Below are positions 7,043 through 14,059 of a DNA stretch of 19,456 nt, piece by piece. The stretch comes from Elusimicrobia bacterium RIFCSPLOWO2_01_FULL_60_11 (GTDB lineage Bacteria; Elusimicrobiota; Elusimicrobia; 2-02-FULL-39-32): assembly GCA_001800085.1 (NCBI GenBank), contig MGUS01000099.1:1-19456 (forward strand), in the 5' to 3' direction. Every line of letters begins with the position of its first letter. Position 1 is the first letter of the stretch. A model generated the notes under the pieces. That model saw nothing but the letters and a program-made list of their open reading frames with translations, did not search any database and was not told the DNA's origin. A program made the position numbers and the translations under genes.

Positions 7043-9314
7043 GATCGCGTTCATAGGGAATTATCTGCCCCGGCAATGCGGCATCGCCACGTTCACGACC
7101 GACGTGTGCGCCTCCGTGGCCGCCCGGTTCCCCAAGGTGGAATGTTTCGCCTTGCCCGTCAACGATACCGAAGCGGGCTATGACTACCCCAAAGAGGTCC
7201 GCTTCGAGATCGAGGAGCAGGACCTGGGCTCCTACCAGCGGGCGGCGGATTTTCTGAGCCTGAGCGATGTGGACGTGGTCTGCGTCCAGCATGAGTTCGG
7301 CATCTTCGGCGGACCCGCCGGCGGGCACATCCTGGCGCTGCTGCGCGAAGTGCGCCTGCCCATCGTGACCACTCTCCACACCGTCCTTAAAGATCCCAAC
7401 CCGGAACAAAAGCGGGTCATGCAGGAACTGATCCGGCTCTCCACGCGGCTGGTCGTCATGTCCCAAAAGGGCAGGGAATTCCTCAAAAGCGTCTACAAGG
7501 CGCCCGAATCGAAGATCGACGTGATCCCCCACGGCATCCCGGACATCCCGTTCGTCGAATCCGACTCCCATAAAGACCTTTTCGGCGTGGAAGGCAGGCG
7601 CGTCCTGTTGACGTTCGGCCTGCTCTCCCCCAACAAGGGGATCGAGAACGTGCTCAACGCCCTCCCCAAGATCGCCGCGGAGTTCCCCGACGTGGTCTAC
7701 ATCGTCCTCGGGGCGACCCACCCGCACCTCGTGCGGGAACAGGGGGACGTCTACCGTCTCAGCCTGGAACTCCTGGCCAAAAAGAACAACATCGAGAAGA
7801 ACGTCATTTTCTACAACCGTTTTGTGGAGATCGGGGAGTTGAAAGAGTTCATCCAGGCCGCCGACATCTATGTCACCCCCTATCTGAACGAGGCCCAGAT
7901 CGTGTCCGGCACGCTCGCCTACTGTTTCGGCGCGGGCAAGGCCATCGTCTCCACCCCCTATTGGTACGCGAAGGAGCTTCTGGCGCAGGACCGCGGGGTC
8001 CTGGTCCCCTTCAACGATTCGGACGCGATCGCCCGGGAAGTCCTGGGGCTTCTGCGGGACGGGTCCCGAAGCGCCGCCATGCGCGGAAAGGCCTATGAGA
8101 TGGGGCGGGAAATGGTCTGGAGCAAGGTCGCCTGCGCCTACATGCGGTCGTTCGAACTGGCCCGCGTCGAGCGCGCCAGCCACACGCGCAAGCTCTTCAC
8201 CGTGAAAACTCTGGACCGGCAGCTGATCCAGCTCCCCGAGATCAAGCTGGACCACCTCTTCCGCATGACCGATTCCACGGGCCTCTTCCAGCACGCCGTC
8301 CAGACCGTCCCGAATTTTTCCACCGGCTACTGCACGGACGACAACGCCCGCGCCTTGATCTTGACCGTGCTTCTGGAGGAATTGGGCGAGGATTCCCTGC
8401 AGCTTCGCAATGCGGCTTCCACTTACGCGGCATTCATCCGGCACGCGTTCGATCCGCGGCTGAAACGTTTCCGGAACTGCATGGACTTCGGCCGGTCCTG
8501 GACGGCCGAGGAGATATCGGAGGATTCCTGCGGCCGCGCCCTCTGGGCCCTGGGGACCTGCGTGGGCCGTTCCAATAACCCCAGTTTTCAGAACCTGGCC
8601 GGCCAGATCTTCGGGGCCGCCATCGTCCCGATCGCCGATTTCAGCTCGCCCCGCGCGTGGGCCATGGCCTTGATCGGGACCCACGAGTATCTGCGGCGCT
8701 TCTCCGGCGACCGGTTGGTCAGCCAGCTCCGCGAGACCCTCACGAACCGGTTGATGGGACTCTATGAACGGTCTTCCGCCAAGGATTGGCCGTGGTTCGA
8801 AGATTCGGTCACTTACATGAACGCCAAGCTCCCGCACGCGTTGATCTTGAGCGGCCGCTGGACCGAGCGGCCGGACGTGTTCGAAGCGGGGCTCAAGACC
8901 CTCCGCTGGCTGATGGATGTCCAGACCGCCGAGGGGGGCTATTTCAGGCCCATCGGCTCGAACGGATTTTACAAACGCGGCGGCCCGCGGGCCAATTTCG
9001 ACCAGCAGCCCATCGAAGCCCACGCGACGGTATCGGCCTGCCTCGAGGCCTACCGGGCCACTTCCGACGATTTCTGGTTCGCTGCTGCGCGCCGCGCCTT
9101 CGACTGGTTCCTGGGAAGGAACGACCTGGGCGTCCTGCTTTACGACCCCAACAGCGGCGGCTGCCGCGACGGCCTGCACTTGGACCGCGTCAATCAGAAT
9201 CAGGGCGCCGAATCCACGCTGGCCTTCCTCCTCTCCCTCGCGGAGATGCGCCAGGCGCAACATGAGATGGCGGCTTTCAACCCCGCGCCCGCGCTCGAAA
9301 AAATCCTCGTTTGA
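7035..9314 (+). CDS. GT4-family glycosyltransferase fused to a C-terminal alpha-helical domain
   Basis: About 759 residues. The N-terminal ~380 are a GT-B fold glycosyltransferase of family 4. They include the opening IGNYLPRQCGIATFT, the FGIFGGPAGG and LHTV segments, VIPHGIPD, the domain-2 start LLTFGLLSPNKGIENV, and the E-x7-type donor-binding segment around EAQIVSGTLAYCFGAGKAIVS. The C-terminal ~370 look like a helical toroid, with FSTGYCTDDNARALIL and DWPWFEDSVTYMNAKLPHAL blocks. This two-domain form is known to accompany GH130 genes, as here. Start: ATG 7035 gives the canonical MRKIAFIGNY; ATG 7008 is in frame. The stop overlaps the GH130 start by four bases. Probable activity: transfer of mannose or a related sugar to an oligosaccharide or lipid. 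Confidence 0.9.
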   Translation: MRKIAFIGNYLPRQCGIATFTTDVCASVAARFPKVECFALPVNDTEAGYDYPKEVRFEIEEQDLGSYQRAADFLSLSDVDVVCVQHEFGIFGGPAGGHILALLREVRLPIVTTLHTVLKDPNPEQKRVMQELIRLSTRLVVMSQKGREFLKSVYKAPESKIDVIPHGIPDIPFVESDSHKDLFGVEGRRVLLTFGLLSPNKGIENVLNALPKIAAEFPDVVYIVLGATHPHLVREQGDVYRLSLELLAKKNNIEKNVIFYNRFVEIGELKEFIQAADIYVTPYLNEAQIVSGTLAYCFGAGKAIVSTPYWYAKELLAQDRGVLVPFNDSDAIAREVLGLLRDGSRSAAMRGKAYEMGREMVWSKVACAYMRSFELARVERASHTRKLFTVKTLDRQLIQLPEIKLDHLFRMTDSTGLFQHAVQTVPNFSTGYCTDDNARALILTVLLEELGEDSLQLRNAASTYAAFIRHAFDPRLKRFRNCMDFGRSWTAEEISEDSCGRALWALGTCVGRSNNPSFQNLAGQIFGAAIVPIADFSSPRAWAMALIGTHEYLRRFSGDRLVSQLRETLTNRLMGLYERSSAKDWPWFEDSVTYMNAKLPHALILSGRWTERPDVFEAGLKTLRWLMDVQTAEGGYFRPIGSNGFYKRGGPRANFDQQPIEAHATVSACLEAYRATSDDFWFAAARRAFDWFLGRNDLGVLLYDPNSGGCRDGLHLDRVNQNQGAESTLAFLLSLAEMRQAQHEMAAFNPAPALEKILV

Positions 9315-10768
9315 CTCCGCCCCGCATACGCCGGACCGACGTCTTCCTCCATCCGGATCAGAAACGGGTCGTCCTGCGGCCCCTGCGGTTCGGGACGAAG
9401 GCCGAGCACGCCGAGATCATCCGCCGCGCGCTCGCGCTCGATGAATCGGACGTCAAGCGCAGCGTCAACCTGGTCATCGCGGATTTTTCTTCCCGCCACA
9501 GGGACCTGTCCGAGCGCCTTTTGAAGAGGTTCCGCCAGCTGGAGCATTACGCGCCCGCGGGCAGCAAGATATCGGCGTCCAGGAAGATCTTGATCGGCTC
9601 CTACTTCATGTATGAATACTCGGCCGAAGCCGCGGCCCTGTTCAACCCGTCCATCATCCCGCATCCCGACCAATCGGGCCTGGCGAAGGGCTCCCTGCGT
9701 TTTTTGATGTCCCTCCGCTCCACGGGCGAGGGGCACATCTCCTCCATCTCTTTCCGCAGCGGCGTCTTGGACGCCAAGGATCGCGTCCGGGTGGACCCTC
9801 CCTCGCGTTTTTTGAGCGAGCCGGAACTCCTTGAGAACCCCGTCTACAACAAGGGATTGTTCTGGAGAAAACTCTCCGACATGGGGCACGCCTGCGATTG
9901 GTCGCGCGACGCCATGCAGGGTTTGGGAGATTCCTTCACGCTTGAGGAGTTAAGGCGCGGCCTGCACGAGAGCCTGCATCGCACGGCCCCGGGGAGAAGG
10001 TTCGACGAAGACCCCACCGCCGGCGGCATGTGGCATCTGGCCAAATCGAACTACGAGATCGGTTTTAACAAGGACGTGGAGCTTTCCGAACGGATCATCT
10101 TCCCGGTCATCGCCGCGCAGAGCAACGGCATCGAGGACGCGCGGCTGACGGCGCACCGAGACGAGGATGGGAAGACGGTCTATTACGGCACGTACACCGC
10201 TTACGACGGCCGCAAAGTCCTCCCTCAACTCTTCATGACGGAGGATTTCCTGCGTTTCAAGTTCGTCACATTGAACGGGCCCGTGATCCAGAACAAGGGG
10301 ATGGCTCTCTTCCCGCGCAAGATCGGCGGCCGCTTCGCCATGCTCTCGCGGCAGGACGGCGAGAACATCTTTTTAATGTACTCCGACAACGTTCATTTCT
10401 GGCACGAAGCGAAGGTCCTGCTCCGTCCCGTCTATCCCTGGGAGGTCCTCAAGCTGGGGAACTGCGGTCCTCCGATAGAAACGAAGGCGGGCTGGCTGGT
10501 GCTCAGCCACGGCGTGGGGCCCATGCGCCACTACCGCCTGGGGGCGTTCCTGCTGGACCGGGACGATCCGTCCAAGGTCATCGGCCGGCTGCGCGAACCT
10601 CTGATGGTCCCGGAAGGCGCGGAGCGCGAAGGTTATGTGCCCAATGTCCTCTACACCTGCGGAGCGCTCTTGCACGGCGGGCAGATCATCCTTCCTTACG
10701 GCATGTCGGACCGCGCGGTGAGTTTCGCCACGATCCCTTTGAAGGAGATCCTTGCCGCGATGAAGTAA
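9311..10768 (+). CDS. GH130-family beta-mannoside phosphorylase/hydrolase-like protein
   Basis: A 485-residue protein. The C-terminal ~240 residues form a five-bladed propeller of family GH130, with the signature GIEDAR at 273-278 (D276 is the expected catalytic aspartate), YYGTYTAYDG at 291-300, ALFPRKIGG, and the late NVLYTCGALLHGGQIILPYG block. The first ~240 residues are an extra domain found in the longer GH130 members. Characterised GH130 enzymes phosphorolyse or hydrolyse beta-mannosidic bonds, often beta-1,2 or beta-1,4 mannosides. Here the partner glycosyltransferase suggests synthesis and recycling of a mannose-containing oligosaccharide. The TTG start overlaps the upstream stop (TTGA). 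Confidence 0.9.
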   Translation: MTPPRIRRTDVFLHPDQKRVVLRPLRFGTKAEHAEIIRRALALDESDVKRSVNLVIADFSSRHRDLSERLLKRFRQLEHYAPAGSKISASRKILIGSYFMYEYSAEAAALFNPSIIPHPDQSGLAKGSLRFLMSLRSTGEGHISSISFRSGVLDAKDRVRVDPPSRFLSEPELLENPVYNKGLFWRKLSDMGHACDWSRDAMQGLGDSFTLEELRRGLHESLHRTAPGRRFDEDPTAGGMWHLAKSNYEIGFNKDVELSERIIFPVIAAQSNGIEDARLTAHRDEDGKTVYYGTYTAYDGRKVLPQLFMTEDFLRFKFVTLNGPVIQNKGMALFPRKIGGRFAMLSRQDGENIFLMYSDNVHFWHEAKVLLRPVYPWEVLKLGNCGPPIETKAGWLVLSHGVGPMRHYRLGAFLLDRDDPSKVIGRLREPLMVPEGAEREGYVPNVLYTCGALLHGGQIILPYGMSDRAVSFATIPLKEILAAMK

Positions 10769-10791
10769 ATCCGTCCGAACAGCTCCTATTA

Positions 10792-10800
10792 TGCTATACT
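10792..10800 (+). promoter_or_regulatory. Extended -10 promoter of the cold-shock gene with an ~80-nt leader
   Basis: TGC-TATACT at 10792-10800 without a clear -35. Transcription should begin near 10807, giving an untranslated leader of about 82 nt. Long structured leaders are usual for cspA-type genes and control cold induction. Confidence 0.6.
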
Positions 10801-10888
10801 AGGAAAGTAAGATTGAAGCAGATAGTGCCAGATTTTAAATCGGACTACCTTCAAAAATAAAAACTTACGGATCAGCATAAGGAAAGTC

Positions 10889-11092
10889 ATGAAAGGAAAA
10901 GTGAAGTGGTTCAACGATCAGAAAGGGTACGGATTCATCACGCCGGACGACGGCTCGAAAGACCTGTTCGTCCATCATTCCGCCATCCTCGCCGAGGGCT
11001 TTAAGAGCCTTGCCGAGAACCAGGCCGTGGAGTTCGACACGACCGAGTCCGACAAGGGCCCGAAAGCCGCGAACGTCAAACCCATCGTCTAG
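10889..11092 (+). CDS. CspA-family cold-shock protein
   Basis: A 67-residue single cold-shock domain (OB fold). It starts [10 protein letters not shown], has RNP1 as KGYGFIT (residues ~13-19) and RNP2 as DLFVHHSAI (~26-34), and ends in the usual acidic and glycine-poor strand. It binds single-stranded RNA/DNA and melts RNA structure. AAGGA lies 5 nt before the ATG. It is monocistronic: own promoter, long leader, strong terminator directly downstream. Confidence 0.97.
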   Translation: MKGKVKWFNDQKGYGFITPDDGSKDLFVHHSAILAEGFKSLAENQAVEFDTTESDKGPKAANVKPIV

Positions 11093-11111
11093 ATCGAACT
11101 GAGTTTCAGAG

Positions 11112-11148
11112 AGCCCGTGCCTCCAGCGAGGCACGGGCTTTTTGTCTT
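11112..11148 (+). terminator. Rho-independent terminator after the cold-shock gene
   Basis: An 11-bp perfect stem, AGCCCGTGCCT (11112-11122) with AGGCACGGGCT (11129-11139), a 6-nt loop, then TTTTTGTCTT. It lies 19 bp after the stop and separates the gene from the convergent dgkA. Confidence 0.95.
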
Positions 11149-11161
11149 ATATGCTGACCCC

Positions 11162-11539
11162 CTAATGCCGGAACCATCGGACCGCCACGGGCCCCGCGAT
11201 CACGGCCCAGCAGAGTCCGGACATCAGGAGCGCGACCAATACCGCCGCGCTGGCCATGTCCTTGGCCTGCCCCGCCAGCGGGCTGTGTTCCATGGAGATG
11301 CGGTCGACCGTGGCTTCTATCGCCGAGTTCAGAAGCTCCACCAGAAGTACCAGCATCATCGATGACACCAGAGCCAGGCGTTCCATGCCGCTGACGGGCA
11401 GCAGGACCGATACCGGGACGAGTATCGCGGCCGCCGTGAGCTCCTGGCGCATGGCCGCCCCATTGCGGATGGCATGGCGGAATCCCGCGCACGAAAAACA
11501 GAACGCCTTGTACAGGCGTTTGACGTCCCATATCGACAT
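11162..11539 (-). CDS. dgkA: Diacylglycerol kinase (prokaryotic DgkA type)
   Basis: A 125-residue integral membrane enzyme with three membrane helices. The active-site segment VELLNSAIEATVDRI and the KDMASAAVLVAL segment carry the conserved Glu/Asn and Lys-Asp of the DgkA family, and an amphipathic N-terminal region has the usual FRHAIRNGAAMRQE motif. It phosphorylates diacylglycerol or undecaprenol at the inner membrane using MgATP. ATG 11539 has no Shine-Dalgarno but is exactly 6 nt from a TGA-TAGAAT extended -10 (see the promoter entry). It converges on the cold-shock terminator and is divergent from the methyltransferase gene. Some Gram-positive relatives act on undecaprenol instead, so the lipid substrate is open. 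Confidence 0.93.
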   Translation of the reverse strand: MSIWDVKRLYKAFCFSCAGFRHAIRNGAAMRQELTAAAILVPVSVLLPVSGMERLALVSSMMLVLLVELLNSAIEATVDRISMEHSPLAGQAKDMASAAVLVALLMSGLCWAVIAGPVAVRWFRH

Positions 11540-11545
11540 CGGACT

Positions 11546-11554
11546 ATTCTATCA
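11546..11554 (-). promoter_or_regulatory. Extended -10 promoter of dgkA (leaderless)
   Basis: On the minus strand TGA-TAGAAT, then six bases, then the dgkA ATG. The predicted transcription start is the A of the ATG. No -35 is evident. Confidence 0.6.
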
Positions 11555-11663
11555 CAAATGGGCCGGCAGGAAGGTGACGGGGCCGTTGTCCATGCATCCC
11601 GCCGGTAAAAAAAGTATCATATGGATTCATTCATTACAATCACCGGCCAAGGAGAGCGTGTCC

Positions 11664-12323
11664 ATGTCCATCCTGACAAAGAACATAAGAAGCGTCAAAA
11701 AAATATTCTCGGACGGCATCGAAGTGGACAGCAGCGCCTATGAGGTATTGAGCGATGCCGCTAAAGCCATAAAAGGGGTTCCGGGGCTCTGTCTGGAGAT
11801 GGGGACCCGCCGGGCGGGGAGCGCGAAGATCATCATCAACGCGCTGCTTGAAAACGGGGACTTGGGACGGTCGCTCCTGTGCGTGGATCCCTACGGCGAC
11901 ATGGTCCACGCCAACGAAGAGGGCAAATTCGCCCGCGTCGATTATACCAACGACATGCGGAAGGACACCCAGCGCAACCTATACAGATATGCCCATGGGA
12001 AGCCCGTCAACGTTTATCTTCTGATCCTGGAAGATATCGAATATTTCAAGCGGTTCCCGGACGGTTACCCGGTCTACGACAAGACCAAGCATTTGATGGA
12101 CCGATACGCCCTGGTCTTCTTTGACGGCCCGCACGACATCCAATCGGTCCTGACGGAGATAGAGTTCTTCAAGTCCCGCACGCCCAGGGGGGGGATGTGG
12201 GTGTTCGACGACATCAACAAATACCCGCACGACGAAGCCGTCGAGCCCAAGCTTTTCGAACTGGGCTGGAAGCTCGCCGCCAAAAAATCCCCCAAAGCGT
12301 CCTACGTGAAGGTCAAAGGATAG
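11664..12323 (+). CDS. Class I SAM-dependent methyltransferase (Methyltransf_24-like)
   Basis: A 219-residue single-domain protein. Motif I is CLEMGTRRAGSAK (43-55), the acidic end of strand 2 is LLCVDPYGD (71-79), and FFDGPHDIQSVLTEIEFF (152-169) followed by RGGMWVFDD (175-183) is the characteristic D-G-x-H and strand-5 GG-x4-DD block of the Methyltransf_24 / CmcI-TylF-like group. Substrate unknown; relatives methylate sugars, polyketides or small molecules. Start: AAGGAG (11649-11654) is 9 nt before ATG 11664. GTG 11658 is too close. A TACAAT box at 11635-11640 may be its promoter. The next gene follows after 17 bp. Confidence 0.8.
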   Translation: MSILTKNIRSVKKIFSDGIEVDSSAYEVLSDAAKAIKGVPGLCLEMGTRRAGSAKIIINALLENGDLGRSLLCVDPYGDMVHANEEGKFARVDYTNDMRKDTQRNLYRYAHGKPVNVYLLILEDIEYFKRFPDGYPVYDKTKHLMDRYALVFFDGPHDIQSVLTEIEFFKSRTPRGGMWVFDDINKYPHDEAVEPKLFELGWKLAAKKSPKASYVKVKG

Positions 12324-12340
12324 AAGGAAAAAAGTCCGGG

Positions 12341-13174
12341 ATGTTGACACAAAGCGTCATCCTGCGCTCACGCCTGTCTCCTGCGGAGATCGAGGACAGA
12401 CTCCGTCAGATCATCCGGGCAAGACGGACCCCGTCCGAGTTCTTTACGCGCAGGGTTCCATACCGCCCCGCCGGGGTGAAGTTCGTCGGTGAGCTCAGCG
12501 CGGGCCGGTTCATGCTCCGCCGCCTGCGTGAAGAGATATTCAACGAGCCGGGAAGCGACAGCTCTTGCGCCGCCGTGCGGGGACACATAACGCCTTCACC
12601 GGAGGGCTCCGAGATCAGGATCGCGTTCACGTTCGCGTGGGATGCCGTGCTCATCATCACGCCCCTCATTGCCGCCCTCGCCGGCATCATCATGGCGAAC
12701 ATCGGCCGCTTCCCGCTCGGCGTGCACCTTATCTTTTTGGCGGCGCTCTCCGGGGTCTGCGGCTATGGCTACGTCGCATTCCGCATGGACTGCGCCCGGT
12801 GCCTGTCGCACTTCCAAAAGGCGCTCGGAGAGGGCGCGGCTGATGGCGCGCCTTCGGAACACACGACCGAGCCCTCCGGTGCCCTCCCCCGATTCACCTG
12901 GCCCGGATCACTGGCGCGGCTGGTCCTGGGACTGATACTCGTATCCGCCGGCGGGATCCTCGTATATGGGGGCTTCATGATTTTACGGGCAGGCATCTCC
13001 AAAGGTTCGTTCATCACAAGCGCCCTCATCGGCGTCCCGGTCATTCTCTTGGGACTCATCTTCCTGATGCCGCTTTACGACCTCGTGGCCATGAGATCCA
13101 GGATATGGATGTTGATCGGGCGCCTGGGCCGCGTCAGCCCGAGCGACGATCCGCGCCGCAAGCATCTGGATTGA
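12341..13174 (+). CDS. Four-TM membrane protein with a cytosolic N-terminal domain
   Basis: A 277-residue protein. Residues 1-100 are soluble and basic, containing FVGELSAGRFMLRR (48-61) and then RGHITPSPEGSEIRI (80-94). This pattern recurs in uncharacterised proteins that place a small beta domain before paired membrane helices. TM pairs lie at about 101-120/127-147 and 190-214/224-245, with a polar linker (160-188) that includes a CARC pair at 151-154. No enzyme motif recognised. ATG 12341 lies 17 bp after the methyltransferase stop, preceded by AAGGA at a slightly long distance, so the two probably form one operon. A weak terminator follows. Confidence 0.65.
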   Translation: MLTQSVILRSRLSPAEIEDRLRQIIRARRTPSEFFTRRVPYRPAGVKFVGELSAGRFMLRRLREEIFNEPGSDSSCAAVRGHITPSPEGSEIRIAFTFAWDAVLIITPLIAALAGIIMANIGRFPLGVHLIFLAALSGVCGYGYVAFRMDCARCLSHFQKALGEGAADGAPSEHTTEPSGALPRFTWPGSLARLVLGLILVSAGGILVYGGFMILRAGISKGSFITSALIGVPVILLGLIFLMPLYDLVAMRSRIWMLIGRLGRVSPSDDPRRKHLD

Positions 13175-13199
13175 TCCTCACCCATGTCTATTAGGTAAG

Positions 13200-13229
13200 C
13201 GTCCCCTGATTGTCCGGGGGAGACGTTTT
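13200..13229 (+). terminator. Probable terminator after the four-TM protein gene
   Basis: CGTC-CCC (13200-13206) pairs with GGG-a-GACG (13218-13225; one bulged A), followed by TTTTA. About 25 bp after the stop. The stem is imperfect and the T run short. Confidence 0.45.
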
Positions 13230-13240
13230 ACGGCCCGCGC

Positions 13241-13270
13241 GCGAATCTGATATAATGGGACAAGCGAATC
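13241..13270 (+). promoter_or_regulatory. Promoter and repeated box of the ParDE-like module
   Basis: TGA-TATAAT (13248-13256) is a near-perfect extended -10. GCGAATC occurs twice as a direct repeat, at 13241-13247 and 13264-13270, on either side of the -10. These could be antitoxin binding half-sites. Confidence 0.55.
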
Positions 13271-13285
13271 AATTGAGGTGAGAAT

Positions 13286-13474
13286 ATGTCCAAATTGAAA
13301 CAACAGGTCATACAGATGATCAAGAAGCTCCCCGACAAGGTGTCCGTGGACGACATTATCGGAGAGCTTTACTTTCGGCTCCAGGTGGACAAGGGATTGA
13401 GCGAGCTCGACCGTGGAGAGGGGGTTCCCCACAAGGAAGTGGTCAAGCGCTTTTCCAAGTGGCTAAAGAGATAA
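13286..13474 (+). CDS. Antitoxin of a ParDE/RelBE-like type II module
   Basis: A 62-residue protein: SKLKQQVIQMIKKLPDKVSVDDIIGELYFR then a charged tail ending KRFSKWLKR. The amphipathic start with LPDKVSVDDI is typical of small antitoxins paired with ParE/RelE toxins; the acidic/basic C-terminal tail would wrap the toxin. GAGGTGA is 5 nt before the ATG. A TATAAT promoter lies 30 bp upstream. The last 16 bases overlap the toxin gene, the usual coupled order of antitoxin first. Confidence 0.8.
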   Translation: MSKLKQQVIQMIKKLPDKVSVDDIIGELYFRLQVDKGLSELDRGEGVPHKEVVKRFSKWLKR

Positions 13475-13752
13475 AGTGGTCCCCCCGGGCCATGAAGGGC
13501 CTGGAAGAAATCTGTAATTTCATCAGTCAAGACTCTCCCCATTACTCCGCGGTCTTCGCGAAAAGAATCTTCTCAATTATTCAGGGCATTCCTGACTTTC
13601 CCTACGCTGGGCGGATGGTTCCGGAGTATGGCATCGGGAACTTGAGGGAAAAGCTTTACCAAGATTACAGAATCGTCTATCGCATCAAGAAAGACGCCAT
13701 TGAAATCGCCGCCATCACGCATGGCGCTCGGATTCTCAAGGATATTCGATGA
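13459..13752 (+). CDS. ParE/RelE-superfamily toxin
   Basis: A 97-residue protein with the ParE/RelE fold pattern: KEIKWSPRAMKGLEEICNFIS (helices), FPYAGRMVPEY, NLREKLYQDYRIVYRI and a closing AAITHGARILKDI. The R-E-K-x-x-x-x-Y-R-I-V-Y core and the terminal H-G-A-R are typical. ParE members poison gyrase and RelE members cut mRNA; sequence does not settle which. It starts at GTG 13459, inside the antitoxin gene, without its own good ribosome site, so it depends on translation of the antitoxin. Confidence 0.85.
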   Translation: MAKEIKWSPRAMKGLEEICNFISQDSPHYSAVFAKRIFSIIQGIPDFPYAGRMVPEYGIGNLREKLYQDYRIVYRIKKDAIEIAAITHGARILKDIR

Positions 13753-13987
13753 GGACTGCAAATTTTGGGCGAGGGGGTCTTTATTGGCCCGAACTTCATT
13801 TTGGCGGGCGCGCGCGCACGGTTTACCGTCGAAAAGCCGTTTAATTTGTTTTTTGCCCGGCCCTCTTGTACAAATTGGGGTCAACTCTACTCCGAAGCTA
13901 GAAAGTCCTTTGAGCAACTCCAGGAATGATATCAAATTAAGAAGCGGCTGCTTTGGCGGCTCTCTGGCAATCTTCGTCATCTCCTGA
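13753..13987. other. Non-coding interval between the ParDE-like module and the next membrane protein
   Basis: About 235 bp. No tRNA, no credible gene and no strong terminator seen. It contains a GCGCGCGCGC run near 13808-13817 and mixed composition like degraded coding sequence. The longer open frame on the minus strand here has no ribosome site and overlaps the toxin gene. Confidence 0.5.
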
Positions 13988-13993
13988 TAAAAT
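13985..13993 (+). promoter_or_regulatory. Extended -10 promoter of the 14000/14053 unit
   Basis: TGA-TAAAAT, followed after exactly 6 nt by ATG 14000. The spacing equals that of the response-regulator and dgkA promoters. Confidence 0.5.
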
Positions 13994-13999
13994 AGGCCC

Positions 14000-14059
14000 A
14001 TGTCCTTGGATCGGGGGTGTCCCCCGAACGCGTTCCGGAAGGAGGAAATCGAATGCTGA
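14000..14059 (+). CDS. Possible 19-residue leaderless leader peptide
   Basis: ATG 14000 opens a 19-codon frame (product MSLDRGCPPNAFRKEEIEC) that stops with TGA at 14057-14059, overlapping the ATG (14053) of the next gene. Its ATG sits 6 nt after a -10 box, so it would be the first codon of a leaderless mRNA. Within it the RNA can fold as TCGGGGG-TGT-CCCCCGA (14011-14027), a 7-bp stem with a 3-nt loop. It could couple or attenuate translation of the membrane protein. It may equally be a chance frame in a short leader. Confidence 0.3.
   Translation: MSLDRGCPPNAFRKEEIEC

Noticed and set aside
6996..9263. A 755-codon open frame on the minus strand, opposite the glycosyltransferase
   Set aside because: It mirrors a G+C-rich gene whose plus-strand product has clear GT4 motifs; the minus product is low-complexity (G, D, H, V, R) with no recognisable domain.
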